Of a stretch of 64,000 bases of DNA, positions 48,374 to 60,088 are shown piece by piece. Each line of letters starts with the position of its first letter. Positions within the stretch are counted from its first letter, which is position 1. The stretch comes from Hirundichthys speculiger (taxonomy: Eukaryota > Chordata > Actinopteri > Beloniformes > Exocoetidae): the NCBI GenBank assembly GCA_018398805.1, contig JAGFBZ010000855.1, forward strand, positions 2,852,001-2,916,000, written 5' to 3'. The notes beneath the pieces were generated by a model. That model made no database searches, was not told the origin of the DNA, and saw nothing but the letters and a program-made list of their open reading frames with translations. Both the position numbers and the translations under genes were made by a program.

Positions 48374-49436
48374 GTAGATATCATTCTAATTGTTTCTTAG
48401 TTTGGGTTTGCCGTGTGTTTCTTTTCTTTCTTTTTTTTTTACTGTAGACGTCATTTACAAAAAAAGGGAAATTGCGGTTGGTACTTTTCTGCTTACTTTT
48501 GAATCCTTTTTAATTTCTTGGGTCATTCATTGGTTTCACCCTCTTTATTTCACCTGTTTCCTGTCCTTTTCTGTTTGATCCACCTTTTAGGAGCATCATT
48601 TTGAGCCTTTTCCATCAAGCTGTCGTTAATAATGAGGACGCTCTCCTGTCTGGCTGGTCTGATGCTCTTTGCCTCAGCCAGTTGTATCCCCATTCACTTT
48701 GCATGGCATGCTCTTTGCTTACATGTCTCAAATGTCAAACCGTTCATTTATTGACATGGATGTGACAGTTGAGCTGGGTTTGTCATTTGTTTTCCTGAAG
48801 CTTTCTTATTTCTCTTTGTGGTTTTGTGTCCATGAGATTTTTTGCATGCATAATGGCAAGCATGAAAATATGAATTCTTTGTTACAAAAATTTCTGAAAA
48901 TTTTATTTTTGTGTGCTCATGGACAAAGAGAAAAGACGAATACATGCACGCCATTTTTTTTTTTGTTTGTTTCTAATACCTCACTGTCCTGTACTAAAAC
49001 GTGATTGTGGTTCTCACAGCATGTGCTTCCTCTCTAACCAAGTGGCACGTTCTGATTTCTTTTGTAGAGCTTCTGAATACTAATACTAATATAGAAAGTA
49101 GTTTAACTAACCTAGATATCATTTTACTAACACCATTTTTGTGTCTGCTAAAGTATTTTTAAGTTGCAGTAGAGGCAATACTAACACTGTAGTGTGGGTA
49201 GTTCACTAACTCTCTAAGTAGAATAGCATTCCTTTTGAAGGCTTGCAGTCTTCCAACTAATCAAACTGGACAAAATAATAACATGAAACAAGAAAAAAAG
49301 ACTGAAAACAGACATGAAAATGGGTTTTTAGGATAATTAAAGAAAGGGAAGTCTATCATAGACAAAAAGAAAGACAGGGAATAACACGTGTAGGCTGTCT
49401 CAGTATAGCATGTTCTTTCTTTGTTTTTGTTTGTGT
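48374..49436 (+). other. nrxn1: nrxn1 intron downstream of the SS2 exon
   Basis: About 1.1 kb, starting GTAGAT for the long SS2 form or GTAAAC at 48353 for the short form. It ends in a T-rich tract, but the AG acceptor expected just before 49437 is absent. Confidence 0.75.
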
Positions 49437-49613
49437 GTAACGTATATCCGTGGATTCTGACCAGGATATACACAACACTACTATGGACTAGGACACAGAA
49501 GACTACTTATGTTGGTGACTCTTGATGACTTTTTCTATGTTGGTGGAAGCCCTAGCACAGCTGACCTGCCTGGATCTCCAGTTAGCAACAACTTCATGGG
49601 ATGCCTTAAGGAG
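49437..49613 (+). CDS. nrxn1: Neurexin-1 exon, second half of LNS2, 5' half scrambled
   Basis: The 3' half is an intact neurexin exon. From GATGAC (49524) to GAG (49611-49613) it encodes [18 protein letters not shown] followed by [12 protein letters not shown], then a GTAAAC donor. The cysteine in MGCLKE normally pairs with the cysteine in FKCENV of the next exon. The 5' half should encode about 24 residues starting VTISVDGIL. Traces survive (GTAACG..ATATCCGTGGAT, TCTGACC, GGATATACACA), but single-base insertions, two short deletions and what looks like a diverged partial tandem copy of the segment for YTQEDYTM break the frame. In the frame set by the 3' half there is a TGA at 49458-49460, and no AG acceptor directly precedes 49437. 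The left boundary is therefore approximate. A local assembly error is the leading explanation, since flanking exons are intact. Confidence 0.78.
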
Positions 49614-50408
49614 GTAAACGCCACTTCTGTGTGAACTGTTACGCTGGTGGGTGTACGGCATACAGCTGGTTTCACCTTAGGACTCTGTTCCACCCACATG
49701 CTGACCCTGTCTCTTCCTCGACACTTTGCTGTATAGTTTGCTTCTTTTCTTTTCCTCACATGCTCTGACAAAGTTTTTCTGACACACATTTTGCCTTTTC
49801 TGCTTCCGAGATGCACACACATTGTTTAACACACAAACACAAACACACGCACACACACAGAGTTCTGTCTTGAAGTGGAATTTACCTCCTATATCTTTGT
49901 GAAGTGCACATCAAAGAGGATCGGTGATCCAAAGATCAGGGAGCTGCATTTTTATGAGTAGTCATACAACTGACACACTTACAACCGCCACTATTATTGA
50001 GGAACATACTTTGTCAGACTGATATTACCTAAGAACACCTATAAGAGACCCACCTTAATGCCTCATGTTTGATGTTAGCAGTATATACAGTATGCATGTT
50101 TACAGACATGTAACTTCAAAGTTCTAGATATTTGGTATATAGGCTTCAAAAAAATACATCACTTTAATATACTTGCTCTTGGATAATGTGTAAAATTTAG
50201 CACATTCTGTAGTGTTGATGTCTCACAGCATAATGAGCCATTTAAATCTGGCTCATAACTTACAGAACTTAATGTGATTTGTCACAAGCCTTTCAGTGCT
50301 GTAGTAATGAAAAAGCATGACTACAGCGCCCACCTTATCTCTTGATATAAAGCAAGAATGGAAAAAAAGAGTTAATTACTCGACCACAGAGTTTAAAGAA
50401 TAGTACAC
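49614..50408 (+). other. nrxn1: Start of the 10-kb nrxn1 intron
   Basis: Begins GTAAACG. It includes a short CA-rich run near 49833-49858 and nothing else recognised. The intron runs to 59649 and carries the elements listed below. Confidence 0.7.
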
Positions 50409-50409
50409 A

Positions 50410-50714
50410 CTGTATTTTCCGAACTATAAGGTGAACTTAAAATCCTTAAACTTTCTTAAAAATTGACTGTGCGCCTTATAATCCAGTGCGCCTTATGTAT
50501 CAATTCTGATTGTGCTTATTGACCTTATGTTGTACACGGTGCTCAAAAATATTTCAAAATCTTTTTGGTAAGATACAAAGCCGTACCGCTTGATGGATTG
50601 TCAGAACATTATGGCTACTGTAGTCAGGAGTCTTGCAGGGTAATACATACTGACTGTTTTGTTTGGCTTCATGCGCCTCATAATCTGGTGTGCTTTACAG
50701 TCCGAAAAATATGG
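50410..50714. mobile_element. MITE of the CTGTATTTTCC family
   Basis: Left end CTGTATTTTCCGAACTATAA; right end CAGTCCGAAAAATATGG is its imperfect inverse. Repeated GCGCCTTATAATCCAG words are typical of the family, which is also seen at 3298-6511. The target duplication was not resolved. Confidence 0.7.
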
Positions 50715-50818
50715 TGAGTGTATAAATGTATCATCTTTCTGGAATGCGCTGGCTGAAGCTGGCAGCTTGTTTCTACAGCTCGTCCATTTTTTGCACTATT
50801 TTTGATGTTTTTTGAGAT

Positions 50819-51722
50819 TTTTTTTTTTTTTTTATCAACTACCAATGGATACTGTTGGATATTACTGTGGAGAGAAGAGTTTATTCAAGAGAAGAGCTTC
50901 TCTCATTGAAACTAAGCAAATCTGGAGTATATCATCCCATTTCAGATGAGATTAAGAGGAGTTTGCAGGGTCGCCTTTTTGGTGCAAAGGCGAAGGCCAG
51001 GAAATGGAGATACAAGCCCTTTCTGCTGTCAGTCATCATAGGAAATGTCAGCTTCTTGACCAACAAGAGTGATGAACTGGAGATACTGGTGAAGAATCAG
51101 AAAGTGTACCATGAGTGCAGCCTTACGTGTTTTATGAAACGTGGTTGAATCAAAACATCTCAGACTCCATCGTGGATCTACCTGGATTTACCCTTATACA
51201 GTCAGACAGAGATGCTAAAGCTAGTGGCAAGAAGAAAGAAGGGGGACTGGCTTTATTTGTGAGCCAGAGATGGTGTAATCCTGCACATGTAACTGTCAAG
51301 GAGCAGATGTGTTATCCAGATATTGAATTATTGGCAGTTGGTTTGCGACCAAACTTTCTACTAAGAGAATTCAGTCATTTAATAACAATACTTGTTTACA
51401 TCCCAGCCAGTGGCTGAAGTTCCATGTGACATACTACATGAATGTGTTGCTAGAATACAGACCAAATACCCAGATGCACTCCTAATGATGTCAGGTGACT
51501 TCAATCATGTCACTCCATCTTCCCACCTAACTGGATTTACACAGTTTTTTAATTGTGCTACCTGAGAAAATAAAACCCTTGACCTGCTATATGCCAATGT
51601 CAAAGACACTTACAGAGCTACTGCTTTACCACCCCTTTTTTTCTTTTTTATAAGACTTGATAAGACTTTTGAATTTCCCCCTTGGGGGATGAATAAAGTA
51701 CATCTAATCTAATCTAATCTAA
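50819..51722 (+). mobile_element. LINE fragment: endonuclease and 3' tail
   Basis: Frames at 50855-51148 and 51115-51417 encode EELLSLKLSKSGVYHPISDE, ETWLNQNISDSIVDLPGFTL, SDRDAKASGKKKEGGLALFV and, after a stop, PDALLMMSGDFNHV. These are the E-T-W-L and GDFN motifs of the apurinic-like endonuclease of non-LTR retrotransposons. The reverse transcriptase is deleted: the sequence jumps to the 3' end with TTTCCCCCTTGGGGGATG, AATAAAG and a (ATCTA)n-type tail. A frameshift and stops disable it. Confidence 0.82.
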
Positions 51723-51724
51723 CT

Positions 51725-51739
51725 ATATATATATATATA

Positions 51740-51800
<61 letters not shown>
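51725..51800. repeat. (TA)n microsatellite
   Basis: About 75 bp of TA with one C interruption, between the LINE tail and the Tc1-like element. Confidence 0.95.
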
Positions 51801-51803
<3 letters not shown>

Positions 51804-52136
51804 ACATGGAAAAAATGGAGTGTCAAGGCAGCAGTGGTGCCAATAGTGATCCTTTGTGGTACAGATTCAACAAGATACTGGAAACATTCTTCAGAGAGTT
51901 ATTGTCATTAACATGGTAGCATCAAGGATTTGCTGTAGATTTCTCGGCTGCACATCTGTGTTGCGAATTTACCGTTCCACCACATCCCAAAGGTGCTCTA
52001 TTGGATTAAGATCTGGTGACTGTGGAGACCATTTGAGTACAGTGACCTCATTGTCATGTTCATAAAACCAGTCTGAGATCATTCTCACTTTATGACATAG
52101 TGCGTTATCCTGCTGGAAGAAGCCATCAGAAGATGG

Positions 52137-52364
52137 CTACACCGTGGTCATAAAAGGATGGATATGGTCAACAACAATACTTGGGTAGGCTGTGGCGTTG
52201 ACACAATGCTCAATTGGTACTAATTGGCCCAAAGTGTGCCAGGAAAATATCCCCAACACTATTACACCATCACCAGCCTGAACCGTTGATACAAGGTGGG
52301 CTGGATCCATGTTTTTATGTTGTTGATGCCAATTTCTGACCCTACCATCTGAATGTTGCAGCAA
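52137..52364 (-). pseudogene. Tc1-like transposase catalytic-region fragment
   Basis: A 75-residue frame with RVRNWHQQHKNMDPAHLVST, GIFSWHTLGQLVPIEH and YPSIVVDHIHPFMTTV. This lies between the first and second catalytic aspartates of Tc1 transposases. The second D (QQDNAPCH region) falls just outside in the neighbouring decayed sequence. Not functional. Confidence 0.75.
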
Positions 52365-52657
52365 AAATCGAGACTCATCAGACCAGTATAATCTTTTAAA
52401 TTTTGGTGAGCCTGTGTGAATTGTAGCCTCAGTTTCCTGTTCTTAGCTCACAGGAGTGGTACCTGGTGTGGTCTTCAACCCATCCGCCTCAAGGTTCGAC
52501 GTGTTGTGTGTTCAGAGATGCTCTTCTGCACAGCTCGGTTACAGTTGCCTTTCCATTAGCTCAAACCACTCTGGCCATTCTCCTCTGACCTCTGGCATCA
52601 ACAAGGCTTTTGCACCCACAGAACTGCGGCTAACTGGATATATTCTCTTTTTCGGAC

Positions 52658-53057
52658 TGTTGACGAAAAATTAACCGTCTCTGTTTTAGCCACTAAAGAC
52701 TAAGGATTCTAAGTGAGACCAAGAATATAATTTAGATAACAAGACTTGGCTGTTGATTGGAATACAAGAAATTTATTCTCCCTTTGCATGCAAAAGGGGG
52801 TCAGACTGTACACCTCAGGTGCCGGTACAAGAAAGACAATTTGCCAGTGAAAGATAGTAGGATTTAACAGAAGTGTCCGAGACAAAACACTTGAGATAAC
52901 AACCTCTGCCGGCACCCATGGCAGACACACTCAGGAGAAACCCACTTAGGTAGAAGGATCATGGTTAGAGCATAATATCACAGACCCACTTTCACAAATA
53001 CTCAAGAAAAGAGGTCCTGATGACCTGTAGACCTCAAAGTGACAGTTTGCCATTACA
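52658..53057. mobile_element. Probable solo LTR inserted in the Tc1-like element
   Basis: A 400-bp block starting TGTTGACG and ending ATTACA interrupts an otherwise collinear Tc1-like sequence between TTTTTCGGAC and ACCATTCTCTG. It is flanked by CGGAC and CAGAC, a 5-bp target duplication with one mismatch. TG...CA ends and a 5-bp duplication are what a solo LTR leaves. No internal retroelement sequence is present and the family is unknown. Confidence 0.65.
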
Positions 53058-53339
53058 CAGACCATTCTCTGTAAAGCATAAAGATGGTTGTGGTGAAAAT
53101 CCGAGTAGATCAGCAGTTTCTGAAATACTCAGACCAGCCCGTCTGGCACGAACAACCGTGCCATGTTCAATGTTACTTCAATCACCTTTCTTCCCCACTC
53201 TGATGCTGGATTGAACTGCAGCAGATCGTCTTGACCATGTTTACATGCCTAAATGCATAATAGCATTGAGTTTGGCTGATTAGAATTTTGCGTTAATAAG
53301 CAGTTGGACAGGTATACCTAATAAAGTGGCCGATGAGTG

Positions 53340-53410
53340 TGTATACATATATACACACACATTCACACACACACACACACACATATACATATATATATAT
53401 ATATACATAT
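53340..53410. repeat. Compound (CA)n/(TA)n microsatellite
   Basis: Alternating TATACA, ACAC and TATA repeats next to the Tc1 end. Confidence 0.9.
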
Positions 53411-55819
53411 ATGATTTATTTATTTATTTATATGGGTCGCCATTTATATTGCCATAAAACATTAAAGAAATACTAGAGCAACGGCTGACTTTTATTGGAT
53501 TTTGATTTCAATCACTTCTAATAGGAGGTGTACAATTAATAGCTGGTCTATACCATTTACCAGCCTAACTTTACAAATGACTGGTTAACTCTGCGGACAG
53601 TTAGAGCCCCCATTATGAAAGGGTGGACTTATGTAGACTTATGCAATCAGGTTGTTGTAATTGTTTTCTAGATAGTATGAGCTTAATTGAAGGTAGACCA
53701 AATACTTGCTAAATTAAGAAACATCAACATAATTCTAAAACATTGTCTTAATTTTGAAATGCCCAAGGCTGAAAGTTGTAAATAGCTAGATTTGAACATT
53801 TTTCAGGTAACGCTCTATAAGATGTATGTCCGATTAGATGGCCTTACTGCACTGAATTTGCTTTGGAAAGATGGCTTTACAAAATTTTTGCTAAAACACA
53901 AGCATATCATTGTGTTCTGCAGTAAATTTTGCTTTTCTTAATCTGTATAAGAGCCTTGACGTAATAAATACATGCTTCAAAGTATAATTGTAACTCTGTC
54001 TAATACCCTTATAGTCATGTTTTTACGCTGTAGCTCAAATGTCAACATTTTATCATTAAGCTTATCCGAAAGGCACAACCATATTTTTCATGTTTTGGAT
54101 GGTTAACAAGCCAATCGGCTCTCTGCTAATTTTAAAGTGTGTGGCAGCCATTTTGACATTTGTGATAACTAACATTCAAATGTTGTTGAAACGGGAGCTT
54201 TACCGATCTGTTTCATTTCTGCATAGAAACCAGGATGTCAGCTGTTGTTGTGGTACTTGACTTCGTGAACGCCGCTTTCGGACTGTTTATCAACATCCTT
54301 TGCCTCTCCATGCTCTTTGCCTTTTATGCAAAATATTTTCACACAACAATTTTACCTGTTTAACCTTAAACATTTTTCACTGAAAATGCCTTAGGCCATT
54401 GAGAAGCAGAACTTCCCATTTTCAGGCAGTTGTGACCATTAGTGTAACTGTGCACATTGCTGTACACATGCTCAGGGAGGGAGAGTTGTGTTGCTGCCTG
54501 TTTGTCTTGCATTCTGAAGTTGTGTGTCAGATGGCAGAGTTGGTATTGAAACTGATCCATATTAGTATTGAATCCATTACCAGTTTCTTTTATTACTTCT
54601 TTGTCTAATTTTTACAACCCCAAGGCAGTGTGGCAACAATCAATCTTCTGCTCCATGATCTTTTCATGTAAAGACAGGCAAGTCTTTACTGTCCTCTGGA
54701 GTCAAAATATCATCATTCTGAACTTCCATTCTGAACTTTTTGTATGTTAAGCTCAATTTAATTTTATTTTTAAAACGTCTATTACAATGCAAATGGTCTC
54801 TAGATGTTTCACAGAGACCCAGAGCATGACCCCCAAGCAAGTATCACTAACTAAAATTATATTATTAAATCCTAATCAAAGAAAAATGTCAAGTTTAAAA
54901 GAAAAACAAACTGCCCTTGTGGGAGAAAAAAAAACCTTTAAGCCAAACAGTGGCATGGAAAAGCTCTCCTTTAAGAGGAAAAAACCTTGTGCAGGACTTT
55001 GCTTGTAAGGCGGGACATTCCTTGGTTCAATCAAACTTCCCGCATCAATATGACCTCACTAATAAGACTTTCTTGTGGTTGTTATTGACATTAATGACAC
55101 ATGCCAAAAGGCAACTGGTTCATATGCATGCCAATTTTCAGGGCAGCTGTGTTCACATGAAAGTCTGATGCAAGACACTTGCAGTTATGAATGTGAACCA
55201 TCAAATCAGATTTTCACCAAATCCAGATTTTATTAGAATAGGTCAGTGTGGATGGCAATATGAATGCAAGCCGGACATGTTTGCTCCAATATCCAGTTGG
55301 AATATACAAAATTATCCATATTGTACTGCAAGGTGATTCGTTCATTTATCTTTTAATTTTAGAAAGCTGTTCCATTTGTCCTGTTGCTCCTTCTTTGGTG
55401 TCCTAAATCTTGTGGCCTACTTCAAGTTCAGCCTGCTCACTAACGTTTTGAAGTCTGTAGCAGTTCTCTTAATGAGCACGCAGGGTATGGGCCCCATGTC
55501 CGCTTGCCATATATGGCTTATTAAGGGGACTGTTGTAGTCAGCTATATGTTTCCGTGGTGCCGCATGTGTAGTGACAACATGAATGGAACTGACCCACCT
55601 GGAGCATGGTCATCCACACCACTTATCTACCCTCTCAGTGTATTGAAATCTTCACATTGTTTATATGTTACACAGAGCTATTGTCATTCTCAGAACAAGA
55701 AAGACAGTAATTATTTTGTTTCTTTTCTTAGTTCATGGCTCTTTCAATATTGTTCATGTAATTTTACCAGAGAAAGGCAGGTGAACTAGCTAGAAGACTA
55801 AACACACAATAAAATGTGG
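53411..55819. other. nrxn1: nrxn1 intron, nothing recognised
   Basis: AT-rich sequence with no recognisable element. The 137-codon frame at 55376-55789 shows no domain and is treated as chance. Confidence 0.5.
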
Positions 55820-55827
55820 GTTGACAC

Positions 55828-56964
55828 TAGGGATGTCCCGATCCCGATCGCGATCGGCGATCGGCCTTCGATCTTAAAAATTTAAGGTGGATCGGATCGG
55901 CCGATCAACATTATTATAACACGCCGATCTTTTTTTCATTATTTTTTTCCTCAAAAAGTGATCCTGATTAACACAAATTAATAAAGTAATCATATTACAC
56001 AAACAACAATATTTTTTAAACTATATACATTTAATAATTTGCACTGAAATGAAGTTTCCCAGCAGCGCTGTCTTGTATCCACCTTAAAAGTTTCAAGACC
56101 GGCGGCGTCAGGCTAAACTTAAGCAAAAATGTCAGCAGTGTGGCAGCGCTATAAAATTACAAAGACAGACGCTTCGACTGCGATTTGAAACGTGTGGAAG
56201 GCTGATATATCACGAGTGGTAAGTAAAAAGAGAGTTTAAAACACCACCAATTTAATCAGACACTTAAAAAAGCACGCAGCACCGTGCCGACGGCTGCAGC
56301 TTCAGAGCTGCTGCCGTCGGCACCAGCTTCGGCAGCAAACGCTCTGTGAAACTTTTAAAAGAAAGAAACTCCCGAAAGACTCGGAGAAATACAGAAAAAT
56401 CACCGAGCTAATCGAGGAATGTATTACTGAGGACGACCAGCACATTTACAAGGCATTTAACTGGCTCATTAATTACCTCGAGCCTCGTTCCCGTCATTAC
56501 ATGAACGACAAAGGACACAAAGGTGCGCGAACATGTGCAGCGGGTCTTGAAAGAAGTGAAGTTAATATTTTATGTTATTTTTATTCTGATGTGATTTCAT
56601 TGATTGCAAAGACTTCTGCTAGTGTTTTCATTGCCTTAAACTGCTAGCCAAGTTCACCTGCTGCTATTTAAATGGAAGTGCTATGTTCTTTGGTACTGAG
56701 ACTGTTGACAGTCACTGTTAAGAAAGAAGAGTGTTTAAATAAGTTATTGTTTATTTTATGAGATGATAAAAGCTGTTAATCTCAGCTTGGATGCAGGCCT
56801 ATTTATTAATGTACACAGGAAATAAAATGCACAGGAAATTAAACTCTATTTGCCCACTCAAAAAAAGTGAAATCGGATCGGAAAAAATCGGAAATCGGTC
56901 GATCATCAAAATTAAAAGATCGGAATCGGATCGGGACCCAAAAAATGTGATCAGGACATCCCTA
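55828..56964. mobile_element. hAT deletion derivative with BED-finger remnant
   Basis: Termini TAGGGATGTCCCGATCC and an imperfect inverse ending GACATCCCTA, with the 8-bp target duplication GTTGACAC at 55820-55827 and 56965-56972. Subterminal ATCGGATCGG and CGATCGGCGATCGG words repeat on both sides. The interior keeps part of a transposase gene on + (56130-56560). Confidence 0.93.
56130..56560 (+). pseudogene. hAT transposase N-terminus with decayed BED finger
   Basis: Translates as MSAVWQRYKITKTDASTAI, then a mutated first cysteine region (NVWKADIS), then a stop, then NLIRHLKKHAA. This is the BED-finger layout of hAT transposases. A different frame later gives KLPKDSEKYRKITELIEECI and YKAFNWLINYLEPRSRHYMN. 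Both the finger cysteines and the frame are damaged and no catalytic core remains. Confidence 0.65.
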
Positions 56965-57289
56965 GTTGACACAGAAGATTGATGAATGATTGAGAAATCT
57001 AAATACAGACAGATGATATTTGATAGGACCACAGCTTATAACTGTTAGCATACCAGAGACATTGGATTGAGAGAGAGCATAAAGCTTAATAAAGAGTGAA
57101 TTGAAAGACTTAATTTTTACTTTAAGTATAGTTTTTACTACAAAATGAAAGTGTGCAGTACCTTTTTCCATCAATCTTAATTTCTCACCAATCTATATCG
57201 ATTGCTAATGTTGGCACCAGAACTAGAGAACTCTTCTGCTGCTGATAGTGGCAAAGAAATAGCTGCTTGTATGAAGGTAACTGGATAGA

Positions 57290-57466
57290 TTATCACTGCT
57301 TTGGCTTTTGCACTTCTTCTGACCCTGGGAAATGTCAGGTGCAGAATCTTGCCTCAGGACACCACACAAACCAAAGCATGTGAACTTGGGGACTTGTTGA
57401 TTGAACTAGTAACTGAGCAATTGAGAGATGACCACCCTGCCTACTGAGCCACTAGTGCCCCAAACA
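57290..57466 (-). repeat. tRNA-derived SINE, minus strand
   Basis: Reading leftward: GGGGCACTAGTGGCTCAGTA, which looks like an A box; AGTTCAATCAA, which looks like a B box; then GTGTCCTGAGGCAAGATTCT, matching the body of a common fish SINE. Confidence 0.6.
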
Positions 57467-59649
57467 GTCACTTATCTAATACACATTTGAATACAATATT
57501 GCACATGTTATTGTTATTATATTTTTAAATGCAACATGCAATTAGCTCTTTTTATTTACTCCTGGCCTTTTCACCACATTAGTTCTGTACATTATCTCAA
57601 TTAACAAGGTGGACTTAAACAGAAGCCCCCTTGCTTCTGAGTATGCTGTGATAGCATATATGAGCTATAGTTCAATATTAAGTGCAGCGAGACTTATTGA
57701 TATCATGTTGGTGATGTTTGTGTGGAGATTTCCAGTCTCAGCTGCCATGACAAAACAAACAGTGGTGCAGTAATAGCTCAGTTGTCACAGCACTGCTTTG
57801 ATGACAAATTAGTGCAGCACTTCCAGTGCAGCACCAGGCGTAGCTCAGACCAAAGCTTCTTTAACTCTGAATGGCACCCTGTCTTGACTATAAAGCACTG
57901 ATTTGGGTTTATATGCAGTATGTTTTCCTCCTGTGTGCATGACTCAAGTCTATCAGACAGATTTATCCCTTTACTCCTTTGTACATTTATTCTTCAAACA
58001 GAAGGTTCTTGTAAAATTATCTATTTCTATTTGAAGATGAAAATGTGGGAATAAAGGTTTCGGATTATCTTTTTCCTGATTTCTGTGTGCTTAAATTCTG
58101 TCTGATACAGTCAGTCAAGAAGCATTTATGAGGAACTGAGGCTGTGCTAACCTAAACCTGATGCACCTCTATGAACTTCATCTACCAGGACAGTTAACCA
58201 CTGTACATCTGATTTGGTGACCTACTAAATGCCTTATGCAAATGCAATCCCATCAAAGGTGTCCCTAATTTCAGTTGAATACAAATGTTAATACAACTCT
58301 TTTGTTACCTAAACATATTGTTCTCTGAATGGGGCTCTCTATCACAAGATCTCCTGACATAGAACTAAGTATTTCTAGCAATTTACAAGAGATCATTCAC
58401 TCTGCTTTTACCTTCTATTTGTTAAATATCCTATTTGTCCTTCTGCCACTTATGAAGTCTAAAGCTTACAATATTTGCTTTGGAAACTGGCATGTTATAT
58501 TCAAAAAAAAAAAGTGTATGGATATCTAAGGAGAAAACAATGACCACATGATGTTTGCTTGAAACATTTTGACCTTCGCTCAAATGTTAATTAGTTTCTC
58601 ATATCAAAATTTCATTTTATTAGAAAGAATGATTTGGACAACTACACTTTCAATATGAAGATTGGATAATTGCAAGGTTACAGATGTCATAATGTTTTTA
58701 TTTTTTTTTCTTTTTGCAAGGCTGCTGCTTTTTACAATGCAGCTCCTGTTTGAAATGTTACACAGTATGCAAACAAGTACCTCATAAACGAGAACTGCGA
58801 ACTGTACAGCTCCTTCTTGTGTTGAATTATATGGAAATTATTCTTATTCCTAATCAATTCTTTTACTTCTCTGTATTGGCCAGAGGTCAAGGCACTAATC
58901 CACTTCATTTTGTTCAGGCCTTGGATGCTAAATCCCATCTGGTTCATATTCCCTCATTGTATGAACTGAAGTTCTTTAAATGAAAATATCAAGAGTTATT
59001 CATCATAGCGTTTCATCAAATTTTACACAAGGTGTAGAAAATTCTGAACCTTTCACTTTGTATGTATAAGCTTATGCACTCATTTTTACTTTGCGTTACG
59101 TGGACTTTCCTTTATTTGTCTACTTTTATCGTCGTCACATGCTCCAACTGGGGCATGGATCAGCATTTTACACCCCACTTGCATTTATGGCAGTAGTTTA
59201 GATTTATCACTCTCCCTCTCACTTCTCCTGTAGAGAAAAGATGATGCCTAATTCCCTGTAAACCACTGTTGCAATGGCCTTTTAAATTTAGCCTTTTCCA
59301 GTAGTTGAAAGTTACGTCACACAGTGCTAGTTATAAGACATGTTTCTCTTATTTAACCTTCATCCAAGTAGGGGATTCTATGCACACTTTGTGGAGGCCT
59401 CAAATAGGAAGGAAAGAAAGCAGGAAAAATTGAGTTGCATTTGGCGCCATATAGCATCTTCTCAGGCATCGTTGCAGTTTCAGTTATCCAATGGTGCGAG
59501 GCTCATGATACACAATCCTAAGGAATGAAAATATCAAATGGACAACTGCTGTTCACTTGGACATAACATTTCCCTGATTCTGCAAGTCAGTGTTGTGTGA
59601 CTTTATGAATAACTTGAAAATTAATTCTTCTTCTCTTATCTCAATTCAG
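57467..59649. other. nrxn1: nrxn1 intron end, nothing recognised
   Basis: No transposon or exon was seen before the TCAATTCAG acceptor. Confidence 0.55.
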
Positions 59650-60088
59650 GTTGTGTACAAAAACAACGATGTGAGACTTGAGTTGTCCAGACTGGCTAAG
59701 CAGGGTGATCCCAAGATGAAGATCCATGGAACTGTGGCCTTTAAGTGTGAGAACGTGGCCACTCTGGACCCTATCACCTTTGAGACACCTGAATCTTTCA
59801 TCATTCTTAACAAGTGGAATGCTAAAAAGACAGGCTCCATCTCCTTTGACTTCCGCACCACAGAACCAAATGGCCTCCTCCTTTTCAGCCATGGCAAGCC
59901 CAAGCATTTTCAGGATTCCAGGGGTCCCCAAACGTTTAAGGTGGACTTCTTTGCCATTGAAATGTTGGATGGTCATCTGTACTTGTTGTTAGATATGGGT
60001 TCAGGAACCACGAAGACCAAGGCAGTCAATAAGAAAGTCAATGATGGCGAATGGTACCATGTGGACTTCCAGCGAGATGGAAGATCAG
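59650..60088 (+). CDS. nrxn1: Neurexin-1 exon, end of LNS2 and most of LNS3
   Basis: A 439-nt exon with acceptor TCAATTCAG (ending 59649) and donor TCAG|GTAACT. It is entered in phase 0 and left in phase 1, and is fully open. It begins [19 protein letters not shown], which completes LNS2 and includes the FKCENV cysteine. From about residue 40 ([11 protein letters not shown]) it enters LNS3, with [46 protein letters not shown] and [16 protein letters not shown]. The spelling [15 protein letters not shown] is the neurexin-1 type, as neurexin-3 has a clearly different stretch here. The few changes from mammalian neurexin-1 are concentrated in the loop after HGKP, which tolerates variation. The next exon should start with the remainder of LNS3 and lies beyond the window. 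Confidence 0.95.

Larger units (their letters stand above)
51803..53337 (-). mobile_element. Tc1-like transposon, decayed, split by an LTR
   Basis: Reading leftward it carries Tc1-like transposase pieces. Around 53200-53060 is the N-terminal helix-turn-helix region. At 52137-52364 is HSDGRVRNWHQQHKNMDPAH then WHTLGQLVPIEHCVNATAYP and DHIHPFMTTV. Around 52020-51960 is the PDLNPIEHLW-type segment. The right end ACCTAATAAAGTGGCCGATG is the usual terminus of this fish family. Several deletions and stops are present, and a 400-bp insertion (52658-53057) separates the two halves. Confidence 0.82.

Noticed and set aside
55376..55789. 137-codon open frame on + in the 10-kb intron
   Set aside because: No recognisable motif; hydrophobic and cysteine-rich by composition only.
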